A program made the translations under genes and the position numbers. This document shows positions 25,713-33,642 of a stretch of DNA of 64,000 nucleotides, one piece after another. Under the pieces are notes generated by a model. That model was not told the DNA's origin. It made no database searches and saw only the letters and a program-made list of their open reading frames with translations. Source of the DNA: Streptomyces sp. NBC_00237 (GTDB lineage: Bacteria; Actinomycetota; Actinomycetes; Streptomycetales; Streptomycetaceae). Positions within the stretch are counted from its first letter, which is position 1, and each line of letters opens with the position of its first letter. The stretch lies in assembly GCF_026342435.1 (NCBI RefSeq), contig NZ_JAPEMT010000001.1, forward strand, positions 2,164,501 to 2,228,500, read 5' to 3'.

Positions 25713-27122
25713 ATGCCCGCATCGCCCGTCGCCACCGTCACCACCGCTTCCTCCCCGGCCGCCGTCTGCGCCGCCGACTGCGCCGAGCCCTGCTGTGATG
25801 CGCCGCTGCCCGTCCTCGGCCGGGACGTGGCCGTGCCGCTCGTCACCGGGGGCGAAGTCACGTACGCGGCCCTCGACTACGCGGCCAGCGCCCCGGCGCT
25901 CCAGCGGGTGTGGGACGACGTCGCCGCGTACGCCCCGTACTACGGCAGCGTGCACCGCGGCGCCGGATACCTCTCGCAGCTCTCCACCGACCTGTTCGAG
26001 AACAGCCGGGTGACGGTGCGCGAGTTCCTCGACTGCCGCGAGAGCGACCAGGTCGTCTTCACCCGCTCCACCACCGACTCGCTGAACCTCCTGGCCGCCG
26101 TACTGCCCGCAGACTGCCAGGTGTTCGTCTTCGAGACCGAGCACCACGCGTCGCTGCTGCCGTGGCAGGACGCGCACGTGACGTACCTGAACGCCCCGCG
26201 CACCCCGGCCCAGGCCGTCGAGACGCTGGAGCGGGCCCTCGCCGACCGCGACCCGTACGGTCCGGCGCTGGTGTGCGTGACGGGCGCGTCGAACGTCACC
26301 GGTGAGATCTGGCCGGTGCGCGAACTGGCCGCCGCCGCGCACGCCCACGGCGCGCGGATCGTGCTGGACGCGGCGCAGCTCGCACCTCACCACCCCGTCT
26401 CCGTCCAGGAGTTGGACGTCGACTGGGTCGCCTTCTCCGGCCACAAGCTGTACGCGCCGTTCGGTTCGGGCGTGCTCGCCGGGCGGGCCGACTGGCTCCA
26501 GGACGCCGAGCCGTACCTCGCGGGCGGCGGCGCGTCGAAGAAGGTCGCACGGCGCACGGACGGCGGCGTGGACGTCGAGTGGCACACCACGGCCGCCCGC
26601 CACGAGGCCGGTTCGCCGAACGTCATCGGCGTGTACGCGATCGCCTCCGCCTGCAAGGCGCTCACCGAGGCGGGCTTCGACGCGCTGGTGCGGCGCGAGC
26701 AGGCGCTCGTGCGCACGGTGCGCGAGGGCCTCGCGGAGGTCGGCGCGGTGAAGGTGCTGTCGCTCTTCGGCGACGACGCCCCGCGCGTCGGCGTCATCTC
26801 CTTCGTCGTGGACGGCTGGAACAGCTCGCACTTCGCCGCCGCGCTCTCCGCCGAGTACGGAATCGGCGTACGGGACGGCCTGTTCTGCGCGCACCCGCTG
26901 GTCCGCACGCTGCTCGGCAGCGACCCGCAGGACCCGGGCGAGTGCGGTGCGCCGGAGGCCGAGCCGGGCGAGCGCTCCCTGAACGCCATCCGGGTCAGCT
27001 TCGGCGCGGGCACCCCGGACGAGCACGTGGAGCGGTTCGTGGGCGCGGTCAAGGAGCTCGTCGCCGACGGAGCCCAGTGGAACTACCGCACCGAGGGAGG
27101 CCGTTGCGTCCCCGCGGTCTGA
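25713..27122 (+). CDS. Class V aminotransferase-fold PLP enzyme, cysteine desulfurase-like
   Basis: The 469-residue protein is a class V aminotransferase-fold enzyme close to SufS/CsdA-type desulfurases. The PLP lysine is in FSGHKLYAPFGSG, the cofactor aspartate in IVLDAAQLAPHHP, and His in ETEHHASLLPW stacks on the ring. A cysteine lies at the SufS catalytic-loop position in GVRDGLFCAHPLVR. Unusually, the N terminus (about residues 18-32) carries clustered cysteines in VCAADCAEPCCDAP, which could bind a metal or relay sulfur. AGGAG precedes the ATG. A SAM-IV riboswitch upstream implies repression when S-adenosylmethionine is plentiful, so a role in sulfur amino-acid metabolism is likely; the exact substrate is unknown. 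Confidence 0.85.
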   Translation: MPASPVATVTTASSPAAVCAADCAEPCCDAPLPVLGRDVAVPLVTGGEVTYAALDYAASAPALQRVWDDVAAYAPYYGSVHRGAGYLSQLSTDLFENSRVTVREFLDCRESDQVVFTRSTTDSLNLLAAVLPADCQVFVFETEHHASLLPWQDAHVTYLNAPRTPAQAVETLERALADRDPYGPALVCVTGASNVTGEIWPVRELAAAAHAHGARIVLDAAQLAPHHPVSVQELDVDWVAFSGHKLYAPFGSGVLAGRADWLQDAEPYLAGGGASKKVARRTDGGVDVEWHTTAARHEAGSPNVIGVYAIASACKALTEAGFDALVRREQALVRTVREGLAEVGAVKVLSLFGDDAPRVGVISFVVDGWNSSHFAAALSAEYGIGVRDGLFCAHPLVRTLLGSDPQDPGECGAPEAEPGERSLNAIRVSFGAGTPDEHVERFVGAVKELVADGAQWNYRTEGGRCVPAV

Positions 27123-27295
27123 GGGACGCGCGCCTGGGTGGTCCGTACGCCCAGCCGGATCGTCCGCAGGGCCCGTTCGGTCGCGTCGGTGAGGAACTCC
27201 CCGCCGCGGCCGAGGGCGCCCTCGGCGGTGATGACGAGGTCGGCGCGGGTGAGCCGGGCGAGGTGGTCCGGGAGGACGGTCCCGTACCGGATCAC
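27083..27295 (-). CDS. Possible small protein or gene remnant
   Basis: A 70-residue frame starting at GTG has almost every codon ending in G or C for its first 55 codons, the local mark of real coding sequence. It overlaps the last 40 bases of the opposing aminotransferase gene. The segment LTRADLVITAEGALG faintly recalls the ADLVITGEG motif of glycerate kinases, but nothing else supports that. No ribosome site precedes the GTG. It may be a decayed gene; see the regulator fragment just upstream. Confidence 0.3.
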   Translation of the reverse strand: MIRYGTVLPDHLARLTRADLVITAEGALGRGGEFLTDATERALRTIRLGVRTTQARVPQTAGTQRPPSVR

Positions 27296-27353
27296 GGGCC
27301 GTCAGCACGATGACGGGAGCCGTCATCCGCGCTTCACGGTTGTTCCGCAGCAC
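27283..27353 (-). pseudogene. Fragment resembling an OmpR-type receiver domain
   Basis: Read in a frame different from its neighbour, these bases encode LRNNREARMTAPVIVLTARD followed by PVRDR. This is the beta-4 segment and following turn of OmpR-type receivers (consensus LR..g...PVIVLTARD..DRv), with correct spacing. The frame then turns into arginine/proline noise, with no GADDY or Lys-Pro motif. It begins four bases after the sensor kinase stop, so a response regulator may once have stood here. The match is short, hence the modest confidence. Confidence 0.4.
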
Positions 27354-27356
27354 CGT

Positions 27357-28904
27357 TCACGGCGTGTGCGGTGTCGCTTCCGTCGTGGGCGCCGTGGCGT
27401 CCAGTACGAGGGCGAAGGTCGCGCCCCCTCCCTCGGTGGGGCGCAGCTCGGCCCGGCCCTGATGACCCTCGGCTATCGCCTGCACGATGGACAGGCCCAG
27501 GCCCGCCCCGGTCGCCCGTGCGCCCCTGCGGGCCGTCCCGCGCCGGAACCGTTCGAAGATCACCGCCGCGTCCTGCGGCTGCACCCCGGGCCCGCTGTCG
27601 GCGACGTACAGCTCGATCCGTACGCCCGAGGCCCGCACGCGCACGCACGAGCCGACCGCGACGCGCTCGCCCCGCCGGGTGTGCTGCACCGCGTTCTGCG
27701 CGAGCTGCACCATGGCCTGGGTGATCCGCTGCGGGTCCAGCAGGGCCTTGGCGTCGGCCACTTCCGCCAGCACCCACTCCCGCTCGCCGAGGGCCCGCGC
27801 CTTGACGAAGACGTCCGCCGTCAGCTCGGCGACCTGCACCGGTTCCGGCGCCACGAAGTCGGGGCGCTCCGCCTTGGCGAGGAGCAGCAGGTCCTCCACG
27901 ATGCGGCTCATCCGGTCCAGCTCCTCGGTGACCAGACGCACCGTCTCCTCGCGCTCCGCGGGGTCGTCGCCCATCAGCTCCAGATGCCCGCGCACGATCG
28001 TGATGGGCGTACGCAACTCGTGCCCCGCGTCGTCGACGAACTCGCGCTGGACGGCGAACGCCCGCTCCAGCCGGTCCAGCATCCCGTTGAACGTCTCGGC
28101 GAGTGCCGCGATGTCGTCGCGGCCCTGCACCGGGATGCGCCGGGTGAGGTCCTGCTCGGTGAGCTGGGCGGCCGTGGCCCGTACCACCCGGACCGGGGCG
28201 AGTATCCGCCCGGCGACCGCCCAGCCGATGCCGGTGGTCATCAGCAGCGCCACCCCGGAGATCGCGAGGAGAAGGCGGAACGTCTCGTCGGCGACGGCCC
28301 GTTCGCGGTCGGTGTGGAAGGCGACCACGAAGGCCCCTTCCGTCCGGCCCGTGCGATCCGTGCCTCCTGGGCCGGCCGTGATCGGCACCTTCGCCCACGC
28401 CACCTCTCCCTCGGAGCGCGTCAGCGTGCCCGAGGAGGCGTCGGACGCGAAGATCTCCGTCACGGATGCCGGGTCCTGGTGCAGGGCGGTGCCCGGCGGG
28501 AAGTCGCGGGACTGGCGCAGGAGACGCGGACGCGGGTCACCGGTGCGGAGCAGACCGAGGAGTTCCTCGTCGGGATCGGAGTACTGGCGCTGGAGGAAGA
28601 CGTCGAGCAGTCGCTCGGTGTTCGTGAAGCGCCCCCCGGCGTCCGGGTCGACGCCCTGTGCCACGAAGTTCGCGAACTCCCCCGTCTCCTGGGTGAGCAG
28701 CTGGCTGATCCGGCTGTCCACGTCCCTCAGGAGGATCGAGCGCGTGGTCGTGGCGACGGCGACCAGCGCCACCGCCATCACCAGCAGCAGCCACAGCAGG
28801 ATGCGCACCCGGGCGGAGATCCGCAGCCGGGTGCGGTCAGGTGCGGGCGTCACCGGTGCGGTTGCCGGGGGTCTCGCCGAGGTCGTCCCTGTCGTCGGGG
28901 TCAT
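27357..28904 (-). CDS. Sensor histidine kinase with HAMP domain
   Basis: This 515-residue kinase has two membrane helices (about 33-55 and 188-212) flanking an extracytoplasmic sensor of about 130 residues, then HAMP, HisKA and HATPase domains. The phospho-His is in DDAGHELRTPITIVRGH. The N box is QLAQNAVQHTRRG, then DSGPGVQPQDA, FERFRRG and GAGLGLSIVQAIAEGH. All catalytic motifs look intact. The N terminus is Pro/Thr-rich and the ATG is at MTPTTGTTSA. No intact response regulator is adjacent on either side, although a receiver-like fragment lies directly after it, so its partner may be elsewhere. Confidence 0.92.
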   Translation of the reverse strand: MTPTTGTTSARPPATAPVTPAPDRTRLRISARVRILLWLLLVMAVALVAVATTTRSILLRDVDSRISQLLTQETGEFANFVAQGVDPDAGGRFTNTERLLDVFLQRQYSDPDEELLGLLRTGDPRPRLLRQSRDFPPGTALHQDPASVTEIFASDASSGTLTRSEGEVAWAKVPITAGPGGTDRTGRTEGAFVVAFHTDRERAVADETFRLLLAISGVALLMTTGIGWAVAGRILAPVRVVRATAAQLTEQDLTRRIPVQGRDDIAALAETFNGMLDRLERAFAVQREFVDDAGHELRTPITIVRGHLELMGDDPAEREETVRLVTEELDRMSRIVEDLLLLAKAERPDFVAPEPVQVAELTADVFVKARALGEREWVLAEVADAKALLDPQRITQAMVQLAQNAVQHTRRGERVAVGSCVRVRASGVRIELYVADSGPGVQPQDAAVIFERFRRGTARRGARATGAGLGLSIVQAIAEGHQGRAELRPTEGGGATFALVLDATAPTTEATPHTP

Positions 28905-28934
28905 CGGGGAGGGGGCCTCCGGCCCCGTGATAGG

Positions 28935-29012
28935 TCAGACCCCGGGCGGCACTTTCGGCACCTGGGGGGCGTCGGTCAGCACGGCGTGGCAGCCGCAGGG
29001 CGCCCCGCACAT
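28935..29012 (-). CDS. Possible 25-residue Cys/His-rich peptide
   Basis: A short frame starting MCGAPCGCHAVLTDAPQ and ending PPGV has 24 of 25 sense codons with G or C in the third position. It lies 30 bases upstream of the sensor kinase on the same strand. The Cys-x3-Cys-x-Cys-His start is unusual for random sequence. AGGAAGAG is about 18 bases before the ATG, too far to be a convincing ribosome site. It may be a leader peptide, a small protein or chance. Confidence 0.3.
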   Translation of the reverse strand: MCGAPCGCHAVLTDAPQVPKVPPGV

Positions 29013-29055
29013 GAGGGCCGGGTGAAGAACTCTTCCTGTACGGGGTGCGTCGCGA

Positions 29056-29075
29056 GCACCTCTTTAAAGAGGTGC
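29056..29075. repeat. 20-bp perfect palindrome
   Basis: GCACCTCTTTAAAGAGGTGC is fully self-complementary and lies between the sensor kinase and the Lrp-type gene. The same ten bases, GCACCTCTTT, recur in an inverted pair inside the ATPase-like gene at 42874-42917. It may end the rhomboid-Lrp transcript, bind a protein, or belong to a dispersed repeat family. Confidence 0.7.
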
Positions 29076-29115
29076 CCGGTGTCCGCTGCCAAGAGGCGGT
29101 GTTCGCGAGGAGGCG

Positions 29116-29397
29116 TCAGCCGTCCAGCCCGATCGCGAACGCCGCCTCCAGGTCGTGCTGCGAGTACGTGCGGAACGCGACGTGCGTGTCCGTGCCCTCG
29201 ACGCCCGGGATCTTGCTGATGGAGCCGGGGATGATGTCCGCCAGGTCGTCGTGCCGCCCGACGCGCACCATGGCGATCAGGTCGTACGTACCGGTGACGG
29301 AGAAGACCTCGCTGACGCTTTCCAGCGCGGCGATCGACTCGGCGATCTCGGGGATGCGGTCCACGCTGGTCTTGATGAGCACGATCGCGGTGATCAC
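29116..29397 (-). CDS. Lrp/AsnC-type ligand-binding (RAM) domain protein
   Basis: A 93-residue protein made only of the RAM (AsnC ligand-binding) domain, without a helix-turn-helix. Family features are ITAIVLIKT at the start, SVTGTYDLIAMVRV in the middle, and the closing THVAFRTYSQHD. Such stand-alone RAM proteins bind amino acids or partner with Lrp regulators. I chose the GTG that overlaps the stop of the rhomboid gene (GTGA), with GGGAGAAAG upstream, so the two genes are co-translated. Confidence 0.9.
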   Translation of the reverse strand: MITAIVLIKTSVDRIPEIAESIAALESVSEVFSVTGTYDLIAMVRVGRHDDLADIIPGSISKIPGVEGTDTHVAFRTYSQHDLEAAFAIGLDG

Positions 29398-30158
29398 GGC
29401 TGGCTTTCTCCCTCGGTGGCCGGTGATGCTGCTGCGCCCGCCACTGTAGTCGTACGGCGATATCGCGCCCACGCGTAGAGGAAGCCCCCCGCGAAGCCCA
29501 CCACGTGCGCGAGGTAGGCGACGCCGGCCCCCTCGCCCAGCCCCTGTGCCGCCAGCCACTGGAGCACGAACCAGAAGATCAGCACGATCCAGGCGGGGAA
29601 GCGCAGCGGCAGGAACAGCAGGAACGGGAAGAGGCTGGTGACCCGGGCGTGCGGGAACAGCCGCAGGAAAGCGCCCAGCACCGCCGAGATGGCCCCCGAG
29701 GCCCCGACCAGCGTCTCGTCCGACGTGGCGTGCGCGAGGGCGTACGCGACGAGGGCGAGGTAGCCGCAGATCACGTAGAACAGGGCGTACGCGAGGCGGC
29801 CCATGCGTTCCTCGGTCATCGCGCCGAAGACGTACAGGAAGAGGGCGTTGCCCAGCAGGTGGAGCCAGTTGCCGTGCACGAACAGGGCGGTGAACGGGGT
29901 GAGCAGGGCGTGTCCTGTGCCGGTGACCAGTTCCGCCGGGACGACGCCCCAGCGTTCGAAGTAGGCGCTCTGCGCGGCGAGGAGCGCGTCCCCGGTTCCG
30001 TACGCGGGATTGAATCCGGACGCGGGGCCGAGCAGGAAGACCACGCAGCAGACACCGATCACGACGTACGTCACGACCGGCCCCCGGCTGATCTCCCGCC
30101 ACCGTGCCGGAAACCGCCTGGCCGTGACTTTGCTCATGGGGATCACGGCGTCGAGCAT
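29394..30158 (-). CDS. Rhomboid family intramembrane serine protease
   Basis: This integral membrane protease of 254 residues has about six helices. The catalytic serine is in GASGAISAVLGAF and the catalytic histidine in LAHVVGFAGGFLYAW; the HGNWLHLLGNALFLYVFG loop is the classic rhomboid H-x2-x3-N region. It cleaves membrane proteins within the bilayer; its substrate is unknown. The start is uncertain: ATG at MLDAVIPMSK is used, but the second ATG 21 bases later is equally possible as neither has a clear ribosome site. The stop overlaps the RAM-domain gene. Confidence 0.9.
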   Translation of the reverse strand: MLDAVIPMSKVTARRFPARWREISRGPVVTYVVIGVCCVVFLLGPASGFNPAYGTGDALLAAQSAYFERWGVVPAELVTGTGHALLTPFTALFVHGNWLHLLGNALFLYVFGAMTEERMGRLAYALFYVICGYLALVAYALAHATSDETLVGASGAISAVLGAFLRLFPHARVTSLFPFLLFLPLRFPAWIVLIFWFVLQWLAAQGLGEGAGVAYLAHVVGFAGGFLYAWARYRRTTTVAGAAASPATEGESQP

Positions 30159-30371
30159 GACGCAACGGGCACCGGCGCACGGACCGGCTCGCCGGACGCC
30201 GCCGTCTGTCCTGTACGCAGGTGTCGCACCGGTCTCAAGGGTCGGCCGCCCTCCGCGCGGGGTACCCGTAAGGCCGTAGGGTTGCGCGCAGGGCATCCGC
30301 AGTTCGACGGCGCACCGCGGCAACGACGTACTACACACGCGTGACGTGTGCGAAGGAAGAGGACGGTACGC

Positions 30372-30626
30372 ATGACGACGACGGTTCCCCTGCCCACTGC
30401 CGGAACCCGGTGGCGCTGCACCCTCTGCGGAAACCTCACCCGCTTCGACGTGACCCGCTCGTCCAAGGTGGTCGAGTACGTGCACCTCGACCTGGCCGGG
30501 GAGTCGAAGGTCGAGGAACGCGAGGTGGTCAGTGAGACCATCGAGTCCGTGCGTTGTCGCTGGTGCAACGCGGTGGACCAGATCGAATTGGTGGACAGGC
30601 CGGACGCCGGCCCCCAGAACTCCTAG
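30372..30626 (+). CDS. Small zinc-ribbon protein
   Basis: An 84-residue protein with two CxxC pairs: RCTLCGN near residue 15 and RCRWCN near residue 65, which together should bind one zinc ion. The sequence between them is beta-rich and acidic (VVEYVHLDLAGE). The ATG at MTTTVPLPTAG follows AGAGGA by nine bases. I do not know its function; it lies 64 bases upstream of the NYN-domain gene on the same strand and could be co-transcribed. Confidence 0.8.
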   Translation: MTTTVPLPTAGTRWRCTLCGNLTRFDVTRSSKVVEYVHLDLAGESKVEEREVVSETIESVRCRWCNAVDQIELVDRPDAGPQNS

Positions 30627-30690
30627 GAGTTCTCGTGGGCGGCCCCGGCAGAGCGTGCCCGCGAGGGTAGGAAGGCAGTGGGGTGACGGA

Positions 30691-32052
30691 ATGGTGGAGC
30701 CTGCGAGCGGCGCTGACCCGGCCGGTTCGGTCGACGACGTCGCAGAGGTGCTCGACCGCCCGTTGCCCGAAGGGGTGCGGCGTCGGGTCGTGACGCTGGT
30801 CTCGGACGCGTTCGGCGGCCTCACGGTGACCGAACTCCCGGCGCAATTGCGACAGTACGCCCGTTTCACCCCCACCAGACGCGCCAAGTTCGCGGGCAAC
30901 GCGATGGCGGCGGCGCTGGAGAGCGACCCGGTCTTCCGGCAGCGCATCGGTGAGCGGCTGCGCGAGGCGCAGCCCGAGCTGGCGAGTGCGCTGGAGGCCG
31001 GGTCGCCGCCTGCCGCCGCCGACCCGGTGGACGTGGCGGCGGCGGCCTACGTGCTGCGTCCGGTCGGCTGGGTGAAGCTGGTGGCCGCGGCGGGCGAGGA
31101 GGCCCAGCGGGCGGACGCGGAGCGCGCCGACGAGGCGGCCCAGCGCGAACTGGAGCAGCTGCGCGCGGAGCTGGCCGAGGCCCAGAGCCGTACGAAGAGC
31201 GAGACCGAGCGGCTGCGCGCCGAACTGGACGCGGCCCGCAAGGAGTCCGACGCCGCCCAGCGCAAGCTGCGCGGCGCCCTCAGCGACGTCAAGCGGGGCG
31301 AGGCCGCCCTGCGCAAGACGCAGACCGAGATCGACGCCATCAGGGCGGAGGCGGCGGCCCAGGTGGCGTCCGCCGAGGCCGAGGCGCGGCGGCTGCGGGC
31401 CAGGCTGGGGGAGGCGGAGGCGTCCGTCGAGGCGGGACGCCGTGCCGTACGGGAGGGGCGCAGCGTCGAGGACATGCGGCTGCGGCTGCTCCTGGACACG
31501 GTCCTGGAGGCGGCTCAGGGGCTGCGCAGGGAGCTGGCGCTGCCGCCGTCGTCGGGGCGGCCCGCGGACACCGTGGACGCGGTCGAGCCGGGGCGGATGT
31601 CGCCCAAGGACATCGCGACGCGGGCGCTCTCGGACACCGACCCGGCGGTCCTGGACCAGCTTCTGGCGCTGCCGCAGGCGCATCTGGTGGTCGACGGCTA
31701 CAACGTCACCAAGACCGGGTATCCGACGATGCCGCTGGAGAAGCAGCGGCTGCGGCTGCTCGGCGGTCTCTCCATGCTGGCGGCGGCCTCGGGCGCCGAG
31801 GTGACGTGCGTCTTCGACGGTGCGGAGCTGGCGGCTCCGGTGCTGCTCGCGCCGCCGCGCGGGGTGCGGGTGCTGTTCAGCAAGGCGGGCGTGACGGCCG
31901 ACGAGCTGATCCGTCAGCTGGTGCGGGCCGAACCGCCGGGGCGTCCGGTCGTGGTGGTCTCCACGGACCGCGAGGTCGCGGACGGGGTCGCCAAGTCCGG
32001 TGCGCGGCCGGTGGCTTCGGTGATGCTGCTGAAGAGGCTTTCGCGGGCTTGA
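30691..32052 (+). CDS. YacP-like NYN-domain RNA-binding/nuclease protein
   Basis: The 453-residue protein ends in a YacP/NYN domain (about residues 315-453), a PIN-like fold of putative RNA nucleases. Its acidic start is LVVDGYNVTKTGYP, and further conserved positions include VTCVFDG and VVVVSTDREVADGV. The middle (about 150-280) is a long Glu/Arg/Ala-rich coiled coil, and the N-terminal 110 residues are helical. This layout with an N-terminal extension is typical of actinobacteria, whereas Bacillus YacP has only the nuclease domain. The ATG is at MVEPASGADP. It stands downstream of the zinc-ribbon gene. Confidence 0.88.
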   Translation: MVEPASGADPAGSVDDVAEVLDRPLPEGVRRRVVTLVSDAFGGLTVTELPAQLRQYARFTPTRRAKFAGNAMAAALESDPVFRQRIGERLREAQPELASALEAGSPPAAADPVDVAAAAYVLRPVGWVKLVAAAGEEAQRADAERADEAAQRELEQLRAELAEAQSRTKSETERLRAELDAARKESDAAQRKLRGALSDVKRGEAALRKTQTEIDAIRAEAAAQVASAEAEARRLRARLGEAEASVEAGRRAVREGRSVEDMRLRLLLDTVLEAAQGLRRELALPPSSGRPADTVDAVEPGRMSPKDIATRALSDTDPAVLDQLLALPQAHLVVDGYNVTKTGYPTMPLEKQRLRLLGGLSMLAAASGAEVTCVFDGAELAAPVLLAPPRGVRVLFSKAGVTADELIRQLVRAEPPGRPVVVVSTDREVADGVAKSGARPVASVMLLKRLSRA

Positions 32053-32146
32053 GTCCGGTCGGGGCCGGTTGCCCAACTTGGTTCTGCAATGCCCGAATTG
32101 AAGGCTCTTGGGGCTGGCTTTCCGTCAACTTCTCATGACGCAGCGT

Positions 32147-32171
32147 GGGACGCGAGGAAATTATGCGTCCC
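32147..32171. terminator. Hairpin after the NYN gene
   Basis: GGGACGC and GCGTCCC form a perfect 7-bp stem around an 11-base AT-rich loop. A run of five T follows ten bases later. This could end the NYN-gene transcript. Confidence 0.5.
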
Positions 32172-32197
32172 GTGGGCGAGATTTTTCCTATGAGGAT

Positions 32198-32227
32198 TTG
32201 AACTGATCACAAGAAGGTCACTAAGGT
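32198..32227 (+). promoter_or_regulatory. Candidate promoter of the first NlpC/P60 gene
   Basis: TTGAAC, then 18 bases, then TAAGGT fits the vegetative Streptomyces pattern (TTGACA, TAGRRT). It lies in an unusually AT-rich patch and would give a leader of about 95 bases before the GTG start. I saw no c-di-AMP (ydaO) aptamer here, which some Streptomyces wall-hydrolase genes carry. Confidence 0.5.
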
Positions 32228-32328
32228 CTGGGCTCGAACCTTCGCACGGTTGATCACTCATCCGGAGTATCGGCGAGGGGCCCGCCAACCTCGCTGGTCG
32301 GCGGCTGAGGAAGAAGGAGCTCGCCTTC

Positions 32329-33363
32329 GTGGCGTCCCACCGTCGACCCAAGCAGCCGAGCCGCACCCGTGTGACCGTGCTCTCCCTCGCCGCCACCGCA
32401 GCCGTGGCCCTCACCTCGCAGTCGGCGAACGCCGCGCCCAAGCCTGACAAGAAGGAAGTCAAGGCGAAGGTCGACGCGCTGTACGAGGAGGCCGAGGGCG
32501 TCACCGAGAAGTACAACGGCGCCAAGGTCAAGCAGGAGACCCTGGAGAAGCAGGTCAAGAACCTCCAGGAGAAGGTGGCACGCGGTCAGGCCGACCTCAA
32601 CGAGCTGCGCAAGGGCCTCGGTTCGATGGCCACGGCGCAGTACCGCACGGGTGCCGTCGACCCCTCGCTCCAGCTCTTCCTGTCCTCCGAGCCGGACCAG
32701 TTCCTCGACCGCGCCGCGGCGATGAACCAGCTGACCGCCAAGCAGGCCGAGTCGCTGCGCAAGATCCAGAGCAAGCAGCGCCTCCTCGCGCAGGAGCGCG
32801 AGGAGGCGTCCGGGAAGCTCGCCGACCTCTCCTCCGTCCGCAAGGAGCTCGGCAGGCAGAAGACGTTCATCACGGGCAAGCTCGGCGATGCGCAGAAGCT
32901 GCTCAACACGCTGACGCAGGCCGAGCGCGACGCCATGGCCGAGCAGGACGAGCGGGCCAGCCGGTCCGCCAACGAGCGTTCGCAGCTCGGCGAGGTGTCG
33001 CCCGGTTCCGGCATAGGTGCCGCCGCCATGGCCGCGGCCAGGACGAAGATCGGCGCCCCGTACGACTGGGGCAACAAGGGCCCCAACGCGTTCGACTGCT
33101 CCGGACTCGTCTACTGGGCCTTCAAGCAGGTCGGCCGCACCGTCGGCGGCAACACCTACGCCCAGGTCAACGACGGCCCGAAGATCTACAACAAGAGCGA
33201 CCTGCGCCCCGGCGACCTGGTCTTCTTCAGCGGCCTCTCGCACGTGGGCTTCTACGCGGGCAACGGCATGTCGCTGCACGCCCCGAAGCCGGGCACCAAC
33301 GTGCGCGTCGAGGACATGAAGTACCTCGGCTCGTTCCAGTACGGAGTGCGTGTCGGAGGCTGA
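32329..33363 (+). CDS. Secreted NlpC/P60 peptidoglycan endopeptidase
   Basis: This 344-residue secreted enzyme cuts peptide stems of the cell wall. A signal peptide (residues about 1-35, ending SANA) leads to a long coiled coil (about 40-230). The C-terminal NlpC/P60 domain has the catalytic Cys in AFDCSGLVYWAF and His in GLSHVGFYAGNG, followed by MSLHAPKPG. This is the RipA-like layout in which the coiled coil blocks the active site until partner binding. The GTG follows AAGGAG by nine bases. A close paralogue follows directly, so the pair arose by tandem duplication. Confidence 0.95.
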   Translation: MASHRRPKQPSRTRVTVLSLAATAAVALTSQSANAAPKPDKKEVKAKVDALYEEAEGVTEKYNGAKVKQETLEKQVKNLQEKVARGQADLNELRKGLGSMATAQYRTGAVDPSLQLFLSSEPDQFLDRAAAMNQLTAKQAESLRKIQSKQRLLAQEREEASGKLADLSSVRKELGRQKTFITGKLGDAQKLLNTLTQAERDAMAEQDERASRSANERSQLGEVSPGSGIGAAAMAAARTKIGAPYDWGNKGPNAFDCSGLVYWAFKQVGRTVGGNTYAQVNDGPKIYNKSDLRPGDLVFFSGLSHVGFYAGNGMSLHAPKPGTNVRVEDMKYLGSFQYGVRVGG

Positions 33364-33417
33364 TCCCGGCGCTCCAGGATCTGCGGCCCCTACCCGGGAG
33401 CCGACGCCGAACACACC

Positions 33418-33487
33418 GCCCGTTCGGGCGAATTACGGCGCACCGCGCTGACTGCCCGCCCCGCCGATGACCTGGTCATCGGCGGGG
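33418..33487. terminator. Hairpins between the two NlpC/P60 genes
   Basis: A small CGCCCG-TT-CGGGCG hairpin at 33418-33431 is followed by a very strong 14-bp inverted repeat, CCCCGCCGATGACC and its complement, at 33459-33487. They should end the first gene's transcript. Confidence 0.7.
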
Positions 33488-33527
33488 CGTCGTGCTGTCC
33501 GGGTACGCCTGGCGCCTCCCGGGGTCG

Positions 33528-33557
33528 TTGGTCGCCCTGTGAGCGTCCCGCTACTGT
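33528..33557 (+). promoter_or_regulatory. Candidate promoter of the second NlpC/P60 gene
   Basis: TTGGTC and TACTGT are separated by 18 bases and lie about 85 bases before the GTG start, just after the terminator hairpins. The -35 is only a fair match. Confidence 0.35.
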
Positions 33558-33642
33558 CTGCTCGCGCAGCTCCCGTCGAGCAGTCCGCCCGCCCCGGGCG
33601 GCGGGGTGCTGCCACCCAGCAGTGGAAGGAGTGCGGCTTCCT

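Noticed and set aside
27083..27295. Glycerate kinase fragment based on ADLVITAEGAL
   Set aside because: Only one short motif fits, the following residues diverge, and no other part of the family is nearby.
32053..32328. Possible c-di-AMP (ydaO) riboswitch before the NlpC/P60 gene
   Set aside because: Such elements precede some Streptomyces wall hydrolases, so I looked, but the conserved GGGGAACC and GGGUGAAUCC-type segments are absent.
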